Shown one piece after another: positions 1-8,289 of a stretch of DNA of 64,000 nucleotides. Below the pieces are notes generated by a model. The model was not told where the DNA came from. It did not search any database and saw only the letters and a program-made list of their open reading frames with translations. Source of the DNA: Allobosea sp. CRIB-10 (GTDB lineage Bacteria; Pseudomonadota; Alphaproteobacteria; Rhizobiales; Beijerinckiaceae); the NCBI RefSeq assembly GCF_900112185.1, contig NZ_FOKP01000031.1:1-64000 (forward strand), in the 5' to 3' direction. Position 1 is the first letter of the stretch; each line of letters opens with the position of its first letter. Both the position numbers and the translations under genes were made by a program.

Positions 1-1598
1 GGGGCTCCGAACGCCTCGTTAGCCGCTCTGCCGGCGAGCAGGATCTGGACGCGGTCCTCGATCTGGCGGCGATCCGGCGTCGGCGCGATCACGATGTCGG
101 TCCAGCCGCCGGCGTCGCCGGCGGAGCGGATCGTTACGGTCTCGACCTGGAATCCGAGCCTGTACGCGATCACCGCATGGCCGGCCTCGTGGATTGCCAC
201 ATGGAGCCGTTCCCTCGGCGGTCGCGGATCCGCCGGCATGATCACCGCTCGCAGATCGGCCTCGGTCAGCAAGCCGTTGCGGCTGCGCGCAATCCTGCGG
301 GCTTCCCGCAAGATCCCGGTGACGTCGGCGCCCGTACGACCTGGCATCAGCTTCGCCAGCGCGGTCAGGTCCGCGCCCGGAAGGTCCGATCCCAGATGGG
401 TGCGCAGGATCCCGGCCAGCCCCGCCGCATCGGGCGGGTCGATCCGGAACTGCCGATCGAAACGGCCGGGCCTGAGCAGGGCGCGATCGATATGCTCGGC
501 GTGGTTGGTGGCCGCCAGCAGGATGACGCCACGGCGGTCGGTGCGGCAGGCGTCGATATGGAGGAGCAGGCCGGTGATCACGCTGGTCCACCAATCCCGG
601 TTGCGCGAATCCAGGGTGGCGCGATCAGGCAATGCATCGAGCTCGTCGAGAAACAGGATGCTCGGTGCGCTCGCCCGGGCGCGGCCGAACACGTCCGACA
701 CCTGCTGGAGAACATCGCCGAGATGGCCGCTGTTCTTCTGGAACCACCCGCTCACGCTGGTCTGGACCAGTGGCAGGCGAGCCGACTTCGCAAGCGACCT
801 CGCGAGCGTGGTCTTGCCCGTCCCGGGCGGGCCGTGGAACAGGGCGGACTCGAGCTCGCCGGCGGACAGCGTCCCCGCCCGAACGGCCTCGATATCGGCG
901 AGCGTCGCCAGGCACCAGTCACGAGCCGCGCCATAGCCGGCGAGATCCGCGAGCAGCGGCGTCCGGTCGTCGCTCGTCGTCACGCTGCGCGCGGCGCTCG
1001 CAGTCCTGAGCCGCGCCACACACGCCTGCGGTGTCGCCGACGGCCGCAACGCCGCGCCGAGGTCCATGAGGTCGAGGCCGGCAATATCGGTCGCAGACAA
1101 CTTGGGCGCCGAGCGACCGGTATGGCGCCTGATCGCCCGGCGCATCAACTCCGGCGTGGGAGCCGGCACCGCCAGCACCAGATCGGCGGCGCAACGCAGC
1201 AGCGCGGGAAGCTGGCCGTCGGGGTCGGAGGCGATGCCGCAGACCGTCTTACCCTCGTCGAGAGCATCGACGATCAGCGCTTCGGTCGTGCGCCAGTCGC
1301 GCTTGTTCGCCTTCCCGTCGATGATCAGGATCCCATTGTCGTTCTCGTGGACGAAGGCGTGGATGGGGTCGATCCAGCTATCGGTCGGAACCCGGACGAT
1401 GACTGCCATGGTCGCGCCTCTCGGCAGCGTCCTAAGGTCCCGGCGCTTGTCGATCGCCTGCCACGACAGCTCGACGATAAGACCGACCGGCGACAAGGCA
1501 GGGCGAGCCTCGTGCTCCTCATCGGCATTAGCCGACGGTTCGAAGTTCAGGAGAAATTCGTCGCCGCTCTTGTCGTCGGAGAGATCGCTTTCGCTCAT
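1..1598 (-). CDS. FtsH-like AAA+ ATPase with M41 metallopeptidase motif (3' end outside window)
   Basis: At least 532 residues are visible and the protein runs off the left edge. An uncharacterised N-terminal region of about 240 residues precedes an AAA+ core with Walker A GPPGTGKTT near residue 255 and Walker B FLDELDALPD. After the AAA lid comes HEAGHAVIAY, the zinc-binding HExGH motif of M41 peptidases. This is the FtsH domain order, but I see no N-terminal membrane segment, so it is probably a cytosolic ATP-dependent protease or unfoldase. The ATG overlaps the stop of the upstream gene by four bases (ATGA), which indicates translational coupling. It is the last visible gene of a three-gene operon whose first member has a nuclease-like fold. 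The substrate is unknown. The family call is firm; a biological role, including defence, is inference. Confidence 0.85.
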   Translation of the reverse strand, partial: MSESDLSDDKSGDEFLLNFEPSANADEEHEARPALSPVGLIVELSWQAIDKRRDLRTLPRGATMAVIVRVPTDSWIDPIHAFVHENDNGILIIDGKANKRDWRTTEALIVDALDEGKTVCGIASDPDGQLPALLRCAADLVLAVPAPTPELMRRAIRRHTGRSAPKLSATDIAGLDLMDLGAALRPSATPQACVARLRTASAARSVTTSDDRTPLLADLAGYGAARDWCLATLADIEAVRAGTLSAGELESALFHGPPGTGKTTLARSLAKSARLPLVQTSVSGWFQKNSGHLGDVLQQVSDVFGRARASAPSILFLDELDALPDRATLDSRNRDWWTSVITGLLLHIDACRTDRRGVILLAATNHAEHIDRALLRPGRFDRQFRIDPPDAAGLAGILRTHLGSDLPGADLTALAKLMPGRTGADVTGILREARRIARSRNGLLTEADLRAVIMPADPRPPRERLHVAIHEAGHAVIAYRLGFQVETVTIRSAGDAGGWTDIVIAPTPDRRQIEDRVQILLAGRAANEAFGA

Positions 1599-2083
1599 GA
1601 CAGCGCCTCCATCAGAGCCTGAACCGAGGCACGTCGGATTTCGGTCCGCGACGGGCCACGCCACGAGCGCGCCAAAGGATCGACGTTCTCGCCGAGATAG
1701 CGCCTGCGATCGAGCGTGAAGGCGAGAACTGTCCGGGCCGCGGCCGATCCGGCTAGCGCATGGAACAGCACCATGCTCATGACCAGATCGTGCCGGGTAG
1801 TGTCGAGCACATCGATACCGGACATCCGCAGCGCCAGGGCGACGGACGCAGCGGCGTCGCCGGCGAGCGCGGCATCCCAGTGCTCGACACGCAGCGGCCG
1901 GACCCTGCCGAGCAGCTCCTTCAGCTCAGCCTGCTCGGGGAAGCCGAACGCATGCGCGGGCAAGCTGCGCCAGAGCTGCCAGATGGGGACATGACCGATG
2001 CCGGCATCGCTGCCTGCCTCGTCGGAAACGACGGGCGGGCGAGGCATCTGCCGGCGCGGGAAGTTGAGAACGGGTACGGCCAT
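1595..2083 (-). CDS. Unknown 162-residue protein, middle gene of AAA/M41 operon
   Basis: I do not recognise this protein. It has a basic, proline-rich start (LNFPRRQMPRPP) followed by mostly helical sequence with alanine-rich stretches (GDAAASVALALRMSG, FHALAGSAAARTVLAF). There is no signal peptide, membrane span or catalytic motif that I can name. The start follows a GGAG about nine bases upstream. The stop overlaps the ATG of the AAA/M41 protease gene, so the two products are probably made in fixed ratio. It may be an adaptor or a substrate of the protease; that is inference from position only. Confidence 0.7.
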   Translation of the reverse strand: MAVPVLNFPRRQMPRPPVVSDEAGSDAGIGHVPIWQLWRSLPAHAFGFPEQAELKELLGRVRPLRVEHWDAALAGDAAASVALALRMSGIDVLDTTRHDLVMSMVLFHALAGSAAARTVLAFTLDRRRYLGENVDPLARSWRGPSRTEIRRASVQALMEALS

Positions 2084-2203
2084 CGGACATAGCTCCGCCG
2101 ATCCGCCGGAGGACGCTCCGGCGGGATACGGCTTTGGTGGTGGGAACGGATGCAGCAGCCGGATTGGTCGGTGCAGCGGGAAGCCGGTGGGGCGGCGAAG
2201 CGC

Positions 2204-3022
2204 CTAGTGCAGCTCTGCCCCGAGGGGCTGATCGTCGTTGCGGAGCACACCGAGCGGCAGATCGACATCCTGCCGCTCACGCACGCGGTCGAGGAACCGC
2301 GGCAGCCGCTGGAGCATGCCGGCCCGCATGGCGCGGGCCGCAGCATCGGTCGTGGCGACGACCGGCACGCCGAAGAGCTGATCGAGCCCCTCGCGCGTCA
2401 CGGTGAGGTCCGGCCGGAAGCCCGACCTCCCGTAGTAGTCGACGATCCAGCTCTCGCAGCGCCGCACGGGAATGCCCAGGGTCTTCAGGAACGCCTTGAG
2501 CTGCAGCCTACCGCAGAGCAGGTCCCGTTCCGTGGTGCGCCGCTTGCGGACCTCGGTCTCGCCGCCGCCCCTCTTGACCTCCACCAGCCTCGCGATCCGC
2601 TCCCGCCGGTCGACCACGATCATGTCGAAATGGGCGATCCTGGTCGCGGCGCCGTCGGCCGGCAGGGTGATGCGGCGCAGCTCGCCGCCGTCATTGGCCT
2701 GGACCAGCGTCTCGGCGGAGACGGTGATCGGCATGCGCACCTGGGGCATCACCGTCATGTGACTGTGGCGACGCAACGCCATGCAGATGCCGGCTTCCAA
2801 AATGGCCCCGTCCCGCTTGACCAGTGAGGACAGGAAGGAGCTGAGCCTGCTCAGGTCGTCTCCCATGAGGGGATCAACCGCGAAGGTGCACCCCGCCGCG
2901 CCGGCGACGGTCGTATCGATGCGCGCCTTCAGCTCGGCGGGCAAAACCCCGCGCCGGACGATATTCTCGGTGGAGAGCTGTGCGGTGGTGGTGACAGCGA
3001 GGTTGGTTTCGGCCTTGGCCAT
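2204..3022 (-). CDS. Protein with predicted PD-(D/E)XK restriction-like fold
   Basis: This 272-residue protein has a central pattern typical of restriction-endonuclease-like folds: HFDMIVVD (Asp133), then LVEVKRGGG (Glu148 and Lys150), spaced D-x14-E-V-K. A conserved helix with RRTTERDLLCGRLQLKAF follows. No transmembrane segment is visible. The ATG has GGAG eight bases upstream. It is the first gene of an operon with the 162-residue protein and the AAA/M41 protease, and is divergent from a small Xre regulator. The promoter region between them carries inverted and direct repeats, one of which overlaps this gene's ribosome binding site and start. A nuclease role is inferred from motif spacing alone; a non-catalytic member of the fold is possible. 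Confidence 0.7.
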   Translation of the reverse strand: MAKAETNLAVTTTAQLSTENIVRRGVLPAELKARIDTTVAGAAGCTFAVDPLMGDDLSRLSSFLSSLVKRDGAILEAGICMALRRHSHMTVMPQVRMPITVSAETLVQANDGGELRRITLPADGAATRIAHFDMIVVDRRERIARLVEVKRGGGETEVRKRRTTERDLLCGRLQLKAFLKTLGIPVRRCESWIVDYYGRSGFRPDLTVTREGLDQLFGVPVVATTDAAARAMRAGMLQRLPRFLDRVRERQDVDLPLGVLRNDDQPLGAELH

Positions 3023-3104
3023 GACATATGCTCCGGTCCGTGGACGGCGTGTCCACGAGGATCAATGTGGCACTATAGATGCCATATGTCATCAAAGATG
3101 CCAT
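3021..3104. promoter_or_regulatory. Divergent promoter with inverted and direct repeats (candidate Xre operator)
   Basis: ATGACATATG at 3021-3030 is matched by its exact inverse CATATGTCAT at 3083-3092. GATGCCAT is repeated directly at 3078-3085 and 3097-3104, a 19-base period close to two helical turns. TGGCA/TGCCA form an additional short inverted repeat at 3068-3084. One arm covers the ribosome binding site and start of the nuclease-fold gene, and the others lie just upstream of the Xre gene. Binding by the adjacent Xre protein would repress both directions; this is inference. Confidence 0.55.
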
Positions 3105-3107
3105 TTT

Positions 3108-3347
3108 ATGATTAACGGTCCGCAACTCCGCTCTGCCCGTGCCTGGCTTAATCTATCTCAGGACCAGGTTGCGGAGATCACAGGAGTAGCAAAACGCACT
3201 ATCGCGCGGATCGAAGCTGAAGCGACTGTTCCACATGAGCGCACGCTCCGAGACATTCAGGCCGCGCTCGAAGCGCTTGGCGTGGAATTCATCGTCGAGG
3301 GCGGCGTGGGGACTGGAATTAGGATTGTGAAAAATCCGGATCGCTAA
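3108..3347 (+). CDS. Small Xre-family helix-turn-helix regulator
   Basis: The product is 79 residues and is essentially a single HTH domain: LRSARAWLNLSQDQVAEITG followed by VAKRTIARIEAEATVPHERT, with a short C-terminal tail (GVEFIVEGGVGTGIRIV) typical of compact Cro/CI-like regulators. The ATG at 3108 lies right after the second GATGCCAT repeat, so the protein probably controls its own promoter and the divergent nuclease-fold/AAA operon. An open frame extends upstream of this ATG, but it runs through the operator and antisense to the neighbour, so I reject the longer start. The family call is firm. Confidence 0.8.
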   Translation: MINGPQLRSARAWLNLSQDQVAEITGVAKRTIARIEAEATVPHERTLRDIQAALEALGVEFIVEGGVGTGIRIVKNPDR

Positions 3348-3569
3348 AAACTGCGCGTAGGAATTCTTAGCGCGGCTTCGATCATCCCTCCGAGAGCAGG
3401 CCACTTCCTTTGGGCAACGGGTCAATTTGGCCCACAGCCGACCTCGGGAATGTCTGCTTCAGGGCAGCCTCCTGAAGCTAGCAGCCCAAAACCGAGGAGG
3501 CGCTTGGGGGACGCTCACCACGCCCTCTTTGAGGCAACCCTATTGACAGTGCTAAATGCCTTGAAGTCA

Positions 3570-4724
3570 TTATAACAATCCGTCAGATGCGGGCTCGGTA
3601 GAAACGGCCTCTCGCAACTCCCATTCCCCCCGGATCCACATAGAGTACAGCTCGAACGGCGCATCCGGGCTTTGCTCCGGATCAACGTAGACCGCAGTTT
3701 CAATATACGGAATTCCGACCTTGAGGCGCGTCCCCGGGACGTCGCCGAACAGGTGGTCATAACATGCCAACAGGACCGCAATCGAAAGTAGCTTGGACGA
3801 TAGCGGTGACACAAAGGCCTTGCAGCCACCGAGCTCGCTGAGCGCACGGCGATAACGGTCCATTGCTTCGAAAACCTGCTTGTAAGCCTCAAAGGGATTG
3901 TACTCGCAAGCGAGCAAAATATTGCGAGGTTCGACCTGGAACGTATCGAAAAGAATCTCTCGATGCTTATAGATGATTTCGTCGCCGCGCCTGGTTTCTC
4001 GGGACGGGAATGGCACGACTGGGCATATTTCATCTGGCGTTAGTCGCTGATGGATCCTGTCCAGCCGGTCGATCTGATTTTCCCCGAGAACGGGAAACCA
4101 GACATGGGGCAAGTCCCGACTGGTTTGGGCCGTCAGTTCGCCTGAAAAGCCTCGGACGAATGAAACCTGGTCCCTTAGCGACCCTTGCCCTGCAGTCAGA
4201 TCGGCAGAGACACTCTCCGCGGTCGTCACATGCAGATTAACGCATATCGCCGACTTCTGAGCGTGCTCGTCCAGATTCCTGAGCAAAACGGCGACGCTGG
4301 TCATCGCGACCATTCGCGGCATCGCGCTGATGTCGACGATGACATCAGTGAACTCGGCCGGATCTCCGGCCTGTCGCAGGGCGTCGTAGGTATTCTTCGA
4401 AGCCACGGGCTCCGTGGACGGCCCGCCAATATCGATATCGACCTCTTTTATTCGTGCCGCGCCAAACAGGCCCTGCAGGCCCGAAACATTCTGCTCCGTA
4501 CGGCCGCGGCGTAGCGAGCTTTCGTCCTGGCCGTTGTGAAATGCGAGAAGCCAGACACTGACATCGGCACCCAGAGCGTGAAGACGGCGAGCCGTCTCCA
4601 GCGCGCGGACATCGAAGCCCCTTCCCAGAACGAGGAGAAGACGGCGCTCGCTACCCTTGAGTTGCCTGCCCCAGAATGCATCGAATTCGCTGGCGACCGT
4701 CAGCGAGTACGGGTCCCACCGCAT
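3570..4724 (-). CDS. Unknown third component of PRTase-like/ATPase cassette
   Basis: From ATG 4724 the product is 384 residues. It opens with a Rossmann-like strand-loop (RRLLLVLGRGFDVRALETA), then has a second alpha/beta segment with DVIVDISAMPRMVAMTS. I cannot assign a named family. The DISAMPR segment and the glycine-rich first loop suggest a nucleotide- or ligand-binding alpha/beta domain, possibly a sensor or effector. Earlier in-frame starts exist (ATG 4772, TTG 4787) and would overlap the ATPase gene by 35-50 bases. I prefer 4724 because it has GAGAG upstream and lies just after the ATPase stop. It is the last gene of a compact minus-strand operon. The function is unknown; association with the ATPase and phosphoribosyltransferase-like protein is inferred from gene order. 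Confidence 0.75.
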   Translation of the reverse strand: MRWDPYSLTVASEFDAFWGRQLKGSERRLLLVLGRGFDVRALETARRLHALGADVSVWLLAFHNGQDESSLRRGRTEQNVSGLQGLFGAARIKEVDIDIGGPSTEPVASKNTYDALRQAGDPAEFTDVIVDISAMPRMVAMTSVAVLLRNLDEHAQKSAICVNLHVTTAESVSADLTAGQGSLRDQVSFVRGFSGELTAQTSRDLPHVWFPVLGENQIDRLDRIHQRLTPDEICPVVPFPSRETRRGDEIIYKHREILFDTFQVEPRNILLACEYNPFEAYKQVFEAMDRYRRALSELGGCKAFVSPLSSKLLSIAVLLACYDHLFGDVPGTRLKVGIPYIETAVYVDPEQSPDAPFELYSMWIRGEWELREAVSTEPASDGLL

Positions 4725-4737
4725 GACGGCATCGCTC

Positions 4738-6636
4738 TCAGACAAAGGTCGGATCCTTTCCGTCAGGACCATGCTGCTGCCAGGCAATGAGGTCCTTCAG
4801 TTTCTTTTCGCGCCAGCCGCCATAGCCAAGAGGAAGTCCAAAATGGACGCAGAGGAGTCGGTTCAAATAAAACACGACAAAATTTTTGCCTTTGTTCCGA
4901 TAATCGAGCCTGGGAACCAAGAGATTGTGCGCTACCAGTGAAGTGAGGACGTCCCGAAGGCCGAGAAGATGTCGAATTTTGTCGTCGGGTGAGTCGATCA
5001 GCGTTTCCCTGTCCGCCATCGAAATGGCGATCCCGGTCACACCCGGCGGATAGGGAGCGCTCGCGCGGAACGTCTGGCGCTGACAAAAGACCCCAATGCC
5101 CTCAAGGAGTTTCCTTGCTTCGCGGCCGCGTGGCAGTCGCCGTGTCAGCCCGTCCCAGCGGCTTGCCGCAACAGCGCGGACGATGCTGTCCTGTCGCTCC
5201 GCGGAAAGAGGCACAGGGATGTCGCGCGGGTACTGGATTTTGGCCGAGATCTCCTCAAATAGCTCTCCGACCACCTCGAGGTATTGATCCACGTTGTAGG
5301 ACGATGCGCCTCCCAGCGACTCTCGCCCAAAATAGATCGGTGCTTGAACCTCGGATCGGACAAAATGCTCGGCAGCCCGAACAAGGCCGCTGCTATGACG
5401 CTTTTCGAATTCATCGTTGGAGAGCGCGAGGAAGTCGAATGCGTGCTGATCGTTTTTCCGATCACGCTCGATAAGGATTTCAGTTGCCCGCCAGTTGATG
5501 GCTCGGACAACGGCATTGCCTGGCGCGCTCCTAGCTCGCGCGATCCAGTCGTCATAGCGAAGGCTGCTACCGATCCCGGTTCGGATCCTGCTCTCGATGG
5601 CAGCGCACGCTTCGTCGAAGAGCGGCCCCCATTTGACGAGGTCATCTCCTTCGCCGATCAGCGCGAAGAGGTCACGATCACCGAAATTGTCTGCTTTGGC
5701 GGCACGCAACTTTGCAATCGATTCGACGAATCTCTCGAAGGTGCTTGCCTTCTTGTCGCTCCAACGCCTTTCGAGTTGGATTATGCCGTCGTAATCGCGG
5801 TTCTCCAGCGCACCCTGGGACAGCAGATCCTTGTGCGTCAAAGCCTCCAGGCGCTCGGCGACCCAAACGCCACATTGCTCCCGAGCTCCTGCCACAAAGT
5901 CGATGAGGGATCTGCGCTGCGTCGCCGAGAGGGTTTGAACCTCATCGAGAAGCAAGGCACGTTTGACGATGACCTCACCTTCAGGGGTACTGATGTGCGC
6001 ATGGGCAAACCATTTGAGGCCATCAAGCCGGGCATGGCCGCCCTGGATTGGTTCGGGATCGCCGAGCGCGTCCATGCGCCCATAAAAGTCCGTCTCGATC
6101 TGCGAAGCCCAAGCGAAGAGTTCCTTTCCGGTCGCATTCGCAGGGATGGTACTGTCGGATTCCGGCTCCCATTCGACCCGGATCTTGTCCAGGTCCCGCG
6201 GAAACGGGCGGTCCACGCGCTCCAGAACGGCCCGCAGAGTGGCGATGACAATCCGCGAATTGACCAACTCGCGAAATAGCGAATTGCCCCGGTCGAATTG
6301 CGCCAGCTCCCTGTATTCGCTGGTGAACTCCACCATTGTCCCGAGCAGTTCCGGTCCGTTCGGTCCAATCGCGCCGACTTCGCGCAAAGCCTCCTGAGTC
6401 GCTTTGACGTTGGCGTTGCCGCTGGCGAGGTTGTCCGCCAGGCGAAGGGGGCGAGGCGTCAAAAGGCGCAAGAACGTCGTTTTGCCACCGCCCGGGGCGC
6501 TCCGCAGAAAGACCAAGCTTCCCCACGGATCTTCCATGCTCTGCATGAGATCAAGGGCTCCGGCGCCGAAGAGACGCACGAACTCGTCGTCGCTGATGGC
6601 GCGTTGCGATGCCCTAATGCGGAATGGGTTCCTCAC
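4738..6636 (-). CDS. AAA/STAND-like ATPase of the ORC-CDC6-like conflict-system type
   Basis: The 632-residue protein starts at GTG 6636, which overlaps the stop of the upstream gene (GTGA), so the two are translationally coupled. It begins NPFRIRASQRAISDDEF, followed by Walker A SAPGGGKTTFLR at residues 46-57 and Walker B RALLLDEVQTLS near 226-237. A long helical region and a C-terminal segment with possible winged-helix character (LLVPRLDYRNKGKNFVVFYLNRLLC) follow. From memory, ATPases of this kind paired with phosphoribosyltransferase-like proteins were described as ORC-CDC6-like members of predicted bacterial conflict systems. I assign it there on gene pairing and motif pattern. An upstream in-frame extension to 6708 lies inside the preceding gene and is unlikely. 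Confidence 0.8.
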   Translation of the reverse strand: MRNPFRIRASQRAISDDEFVRLFGAGALDLMQSMEDPWGSLVFLRSAPGGGKTTFLRLLTPRPLRLADNLASGNANVKATQEALREVGAIGPNGPELLGTMVEFTSEYRELAQFDRGNSLFRELVNSRIVIATLRAVLERVDRPFPRDLDKIRVEWEPESDSTIPANATGKELFAWASQIETDFYGRMDALGDPEPIQGGHARLDGLKWFAHAHISTPEGEVIVKRALLLDEVQTLSATQRRSLIDFVAGAREQCGVWVAERLEALTHKDLLSQGALENRDYDGIIQLERRWSDKKASTFERFVESIAKLRAAKADNFGDRDLFALIGEGDDLVKWGPLFDEACAAIESRIRTGIGSSLRYDDWIARARSAPGNAVVRAINWRATEILIERDRKNDQHAFDFLALSNDEFEKRHSSGLVRAAEHFVRSEVQAPIYFGRESLGGASSYNVDQYLEVVGELFEEISAKIQYPRDIPVPLSAERQDSIVRAVAASRWDGLTRRLPRGREARKLLEGIGVFCQRQTFRASAPYPPGVTGIAISMADRETLIDSPDDKIRHLLGLRDVLTSLVAHNLLVPRLDYRNKGKNFVVFYLNRLLCVHFGLPLGYGGWREKKLKDLIAWQQHGPDGKDPTFV

Positions 6637-7754
6637 AGTTGCTGCAGCTTTCGATGGCGACTGACCCGTGGGAAGAGTCCGCGCACCCGGTGCACGTCTT
6701 CCGCCCAAAGAATGTATACCGAGTTGTTCGGGGTATTGTGCGCCAGGACGACCGGAAGGCGGCCGTTTGCGTAGCCATATCTCTTGCTTGTCTTGCCGAC
6801 CTCACCGTGCTTGTCATCGGCGCTAACGTCGAAGTATTGGTCGTCGTTCATTAGCGCAAAAAATGCAGCATCTGTCTCTTCGTCGAGCGGAACGCGCGGG
6901 CCAAGTTCGCAAACCACGTAAAATTCGACTGTCCCTTTACTAAATGGCAGATCTTTTAGCTTCCCTTTGATATGATTTATCGCCTGAGAGCTCGCTATGT
7001 AGGCGATGATAATGACTTTAGCGTTTGAAGATACGCATTCGCCAACGCCCGTCCCATTCTCCAAATGCTCAATGATTGTCGGGATCTTGCCACGCCACTT
7101 GCCCGCTTTTTCATCATAGCGGATGGCGCTCGTGCCGCTGGCGGTGAAATCATCCAGCAGGACGACATTCTCAAATCGCGCGACCTCTCCCTCTGGAGGA
7201 GCGCCCAAAATTTCACTCAAATCCTCCTCTAGCTTCTTCAGCAGGTCAGCGGTTTTGACGCCCGAGACGTCGTAAGCGTGGAATACTTGCTCATTGGAGA
7301 TCTCGGGGTTCGCTCGCCGAAACCAATCTGTGCGAGCTCCGTCGCTCATCCCCAGGAATAGCGTCCGCCGGCGGAGCGCTTGGTATGCCGTCGTGGCCAC
7401 CGCAGCCTTGACCCTGACATGCGGGAGACCGCTCTGCTCGCAGGCGGCCGCAATCAATTTCGGCCGGACAATTGTGGGAAACGTTAGTTCGACAAGGTGG
7501 TTGATTTCGCTGGCCGTAAAGAAGATCAGCCTGCCACAGACAAAATCGTAGGCGACGCGGCGTTCAACACCGGGCCGAAACTGAGCCAACCAAAGCGCAA
7601 GGCTCTCGATGAAGCGGCGCCCAGGAGAGAACTGCTGATACTCGTCATACTTGTAGCTCGCGAAGATCTCCAGCCTTGCGCGTTCGCGGGCCTTATCAGC
7701 GTCCGACCAATCCATGATCTTGGCCAGAAGGGTCTCGGCCAACTCCTTCTTCAA
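6633..7754 (-). CDS. Phosphoribosyltransferase-like protein (PRTase-CE type), predicted conflict-system component
   Basis: This 373-residue protein contains ENVVLLDDFTASGTSA at residues 196-210. It resembles the PRPP-binding loop of phosphoribosyltransferases (two acidic residues, then a Thr/Ser-Gly-Thr turn), and helical extensions lie on both sides. The start is TTG 7754, chosen because GGAGG lies six bases upstream. The next in-frame ATG at 7715 lacks a comparable site. Its stop overlaps the GTG of the ATPase gene, so this is the first gene of a three-gene operon. Classical PRTases transfer phosphoribose to a base; here the context suggests a role in sensing or altering nucleotides during a conflict response. 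That role is inference. A small HTH gene lies 124 bases upstream on the same strand and may regulate it. Confidence 0.8.
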   Translation of the reverse strand: MKKELAETLLAKIMDWSDADKARERARLEIFASYKYDEYQQFSPGRRFIESLALWLAQFRPGVERRVAYDFVCGRLIFFTASEINHLVELTFPTIVRPKLIAAACEQSGLPHVRVKAAVATTAYQALRRRTLFLGMSDGARTDWFRRANPEISNEQVFHAYDVSGVKTADLLKKLEEDLSEILGAPPEGEVARFENVVLLDDFTASGTSAIRYDEKAGKWRGKIPTIIEHLENGTGVGECVSSNAKVIIIAYIASSQAINHIKGKLKDLPFSKGTVEFYVVCELGPRVPLDEETDAAFFALMNDDQYFDVSADDKHGEVGKTSKRYGYANGRLPVVLAHNTPNNSVYILWAEDVHRVRGLFPRVSRHRKLQQL

Positions 7755-7878
7755 CAGCGCCCTCCATCGGTTCGAGCCGCTGTCGCAGAATCGGCCAATT
7801 CAACCTGCGGTATGAATGCATAGCGATCGATAGAATGCACTCTCCTTCGGTCATAGTACCTTGGACGCATTAATCAGT

Positions 7879-8244
7879 TCAGGAAGCTCGCCGGCCCACT
7901 TCGGCCACCGCATCGATAACGCGAGCCAGGCGGTCTGCACCCTGAGGAGTTTGGTCCCATGCCCGCCGCACAGACGCTTCTAGCCGAGCCCAAGCAGCAT
8001 CAACGATCGCCTGCTCGGACGGGCGATCGTCCAAGTCGCACTGGTGTGGGTCAACACCTAATGCCATGCAAATTAGCATGACATTGCCACTGAGCGTCTT
8101 GAATTGACCATCCAGAATGCGCGAGGTTTGGCCTTGGTCGACTCTCGCCATCCTCGCTAGCTCGCTAATCAAAAGCGAGCGCTTTGCCTGCGCTATTCGC
8201 ATGCGCTGGCTCAATTTCTCCCTTTCTCTGCGATTCGGTTTCAT
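7879..8244 (-). CDS. Helix-turn-helix (Xre-like) regulator
   Basis: The protein is 121 residues from ATG 8244. The N-terminal half holds an Xre/lambda-repressor-like HTH: AKRSLLISELARMARVDQGQ then TSRILDGQFKTLSGNVMLI. The C-terminal half is an acidic helical segment with no recognisable ligand domain. It is divergent from the NADAR gene, with 45 bases between the two starts and a 12-base perfect palindrome in that gap. It is also upstream of, and on the same strand as, the phosphoribosyltransferase-like cassette. It probably represses its own promoter and NADAR; control of the cassette is possible by read-through. An in-frame extension to 8496 runs antisense through NADAR and is rejected. Confidence 0.8.
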   Translation of the reverse strand: MKPNRREREKLSQRMRIAQAKRSLLISELARMARVDQGQTSRILDGQFKTLSGNVMLICMALGVDPHQCDLDDRPSEQAIVDAAWARLEASVRRAWDQTPQGADRLARVIDAVAEVGRRAS

Positions 8245-8265
8245 GCTAGCAACATGCTTGTTAAA

Positions 8266-8277
8266 TGCAAATTTGCA
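8266..8277. promoter_or_regulatory. 12-bp perfect palindrome between HTH and NADAR genes
   Basis: TGCAAATTTGCA is its own reverse complement. It lies between the start of the HTH gene (8244) and that of the NADAR gene (8290), directly against the AAGGAGG ribosome binding site of NADAR. It is a candidate operator for the HTH protein. An additional short inverted repeat, AACA/TGTT, lies at 8251-8262. Confidence 0.5.
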
Positions 8278-8289
8278 AGGAGGCGATTC

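Noticed and set aside
177..1622. Long plus-strand open frame of about 480 codons
   Set aside because: It is antisense to the AAA/M41 protease, whose motifs are unmistakable; the plus frame reads as low-complexity Arg/Gly/Ala sequence.
4725..4787. N-terminal extension of the third cassette protein
   Set aside because: Starts at 4787 (TTG) and 4772 (ATG) would overlap the ATPase gene by 35-50 bases and lack good ribosome binding sites; they remain possible.
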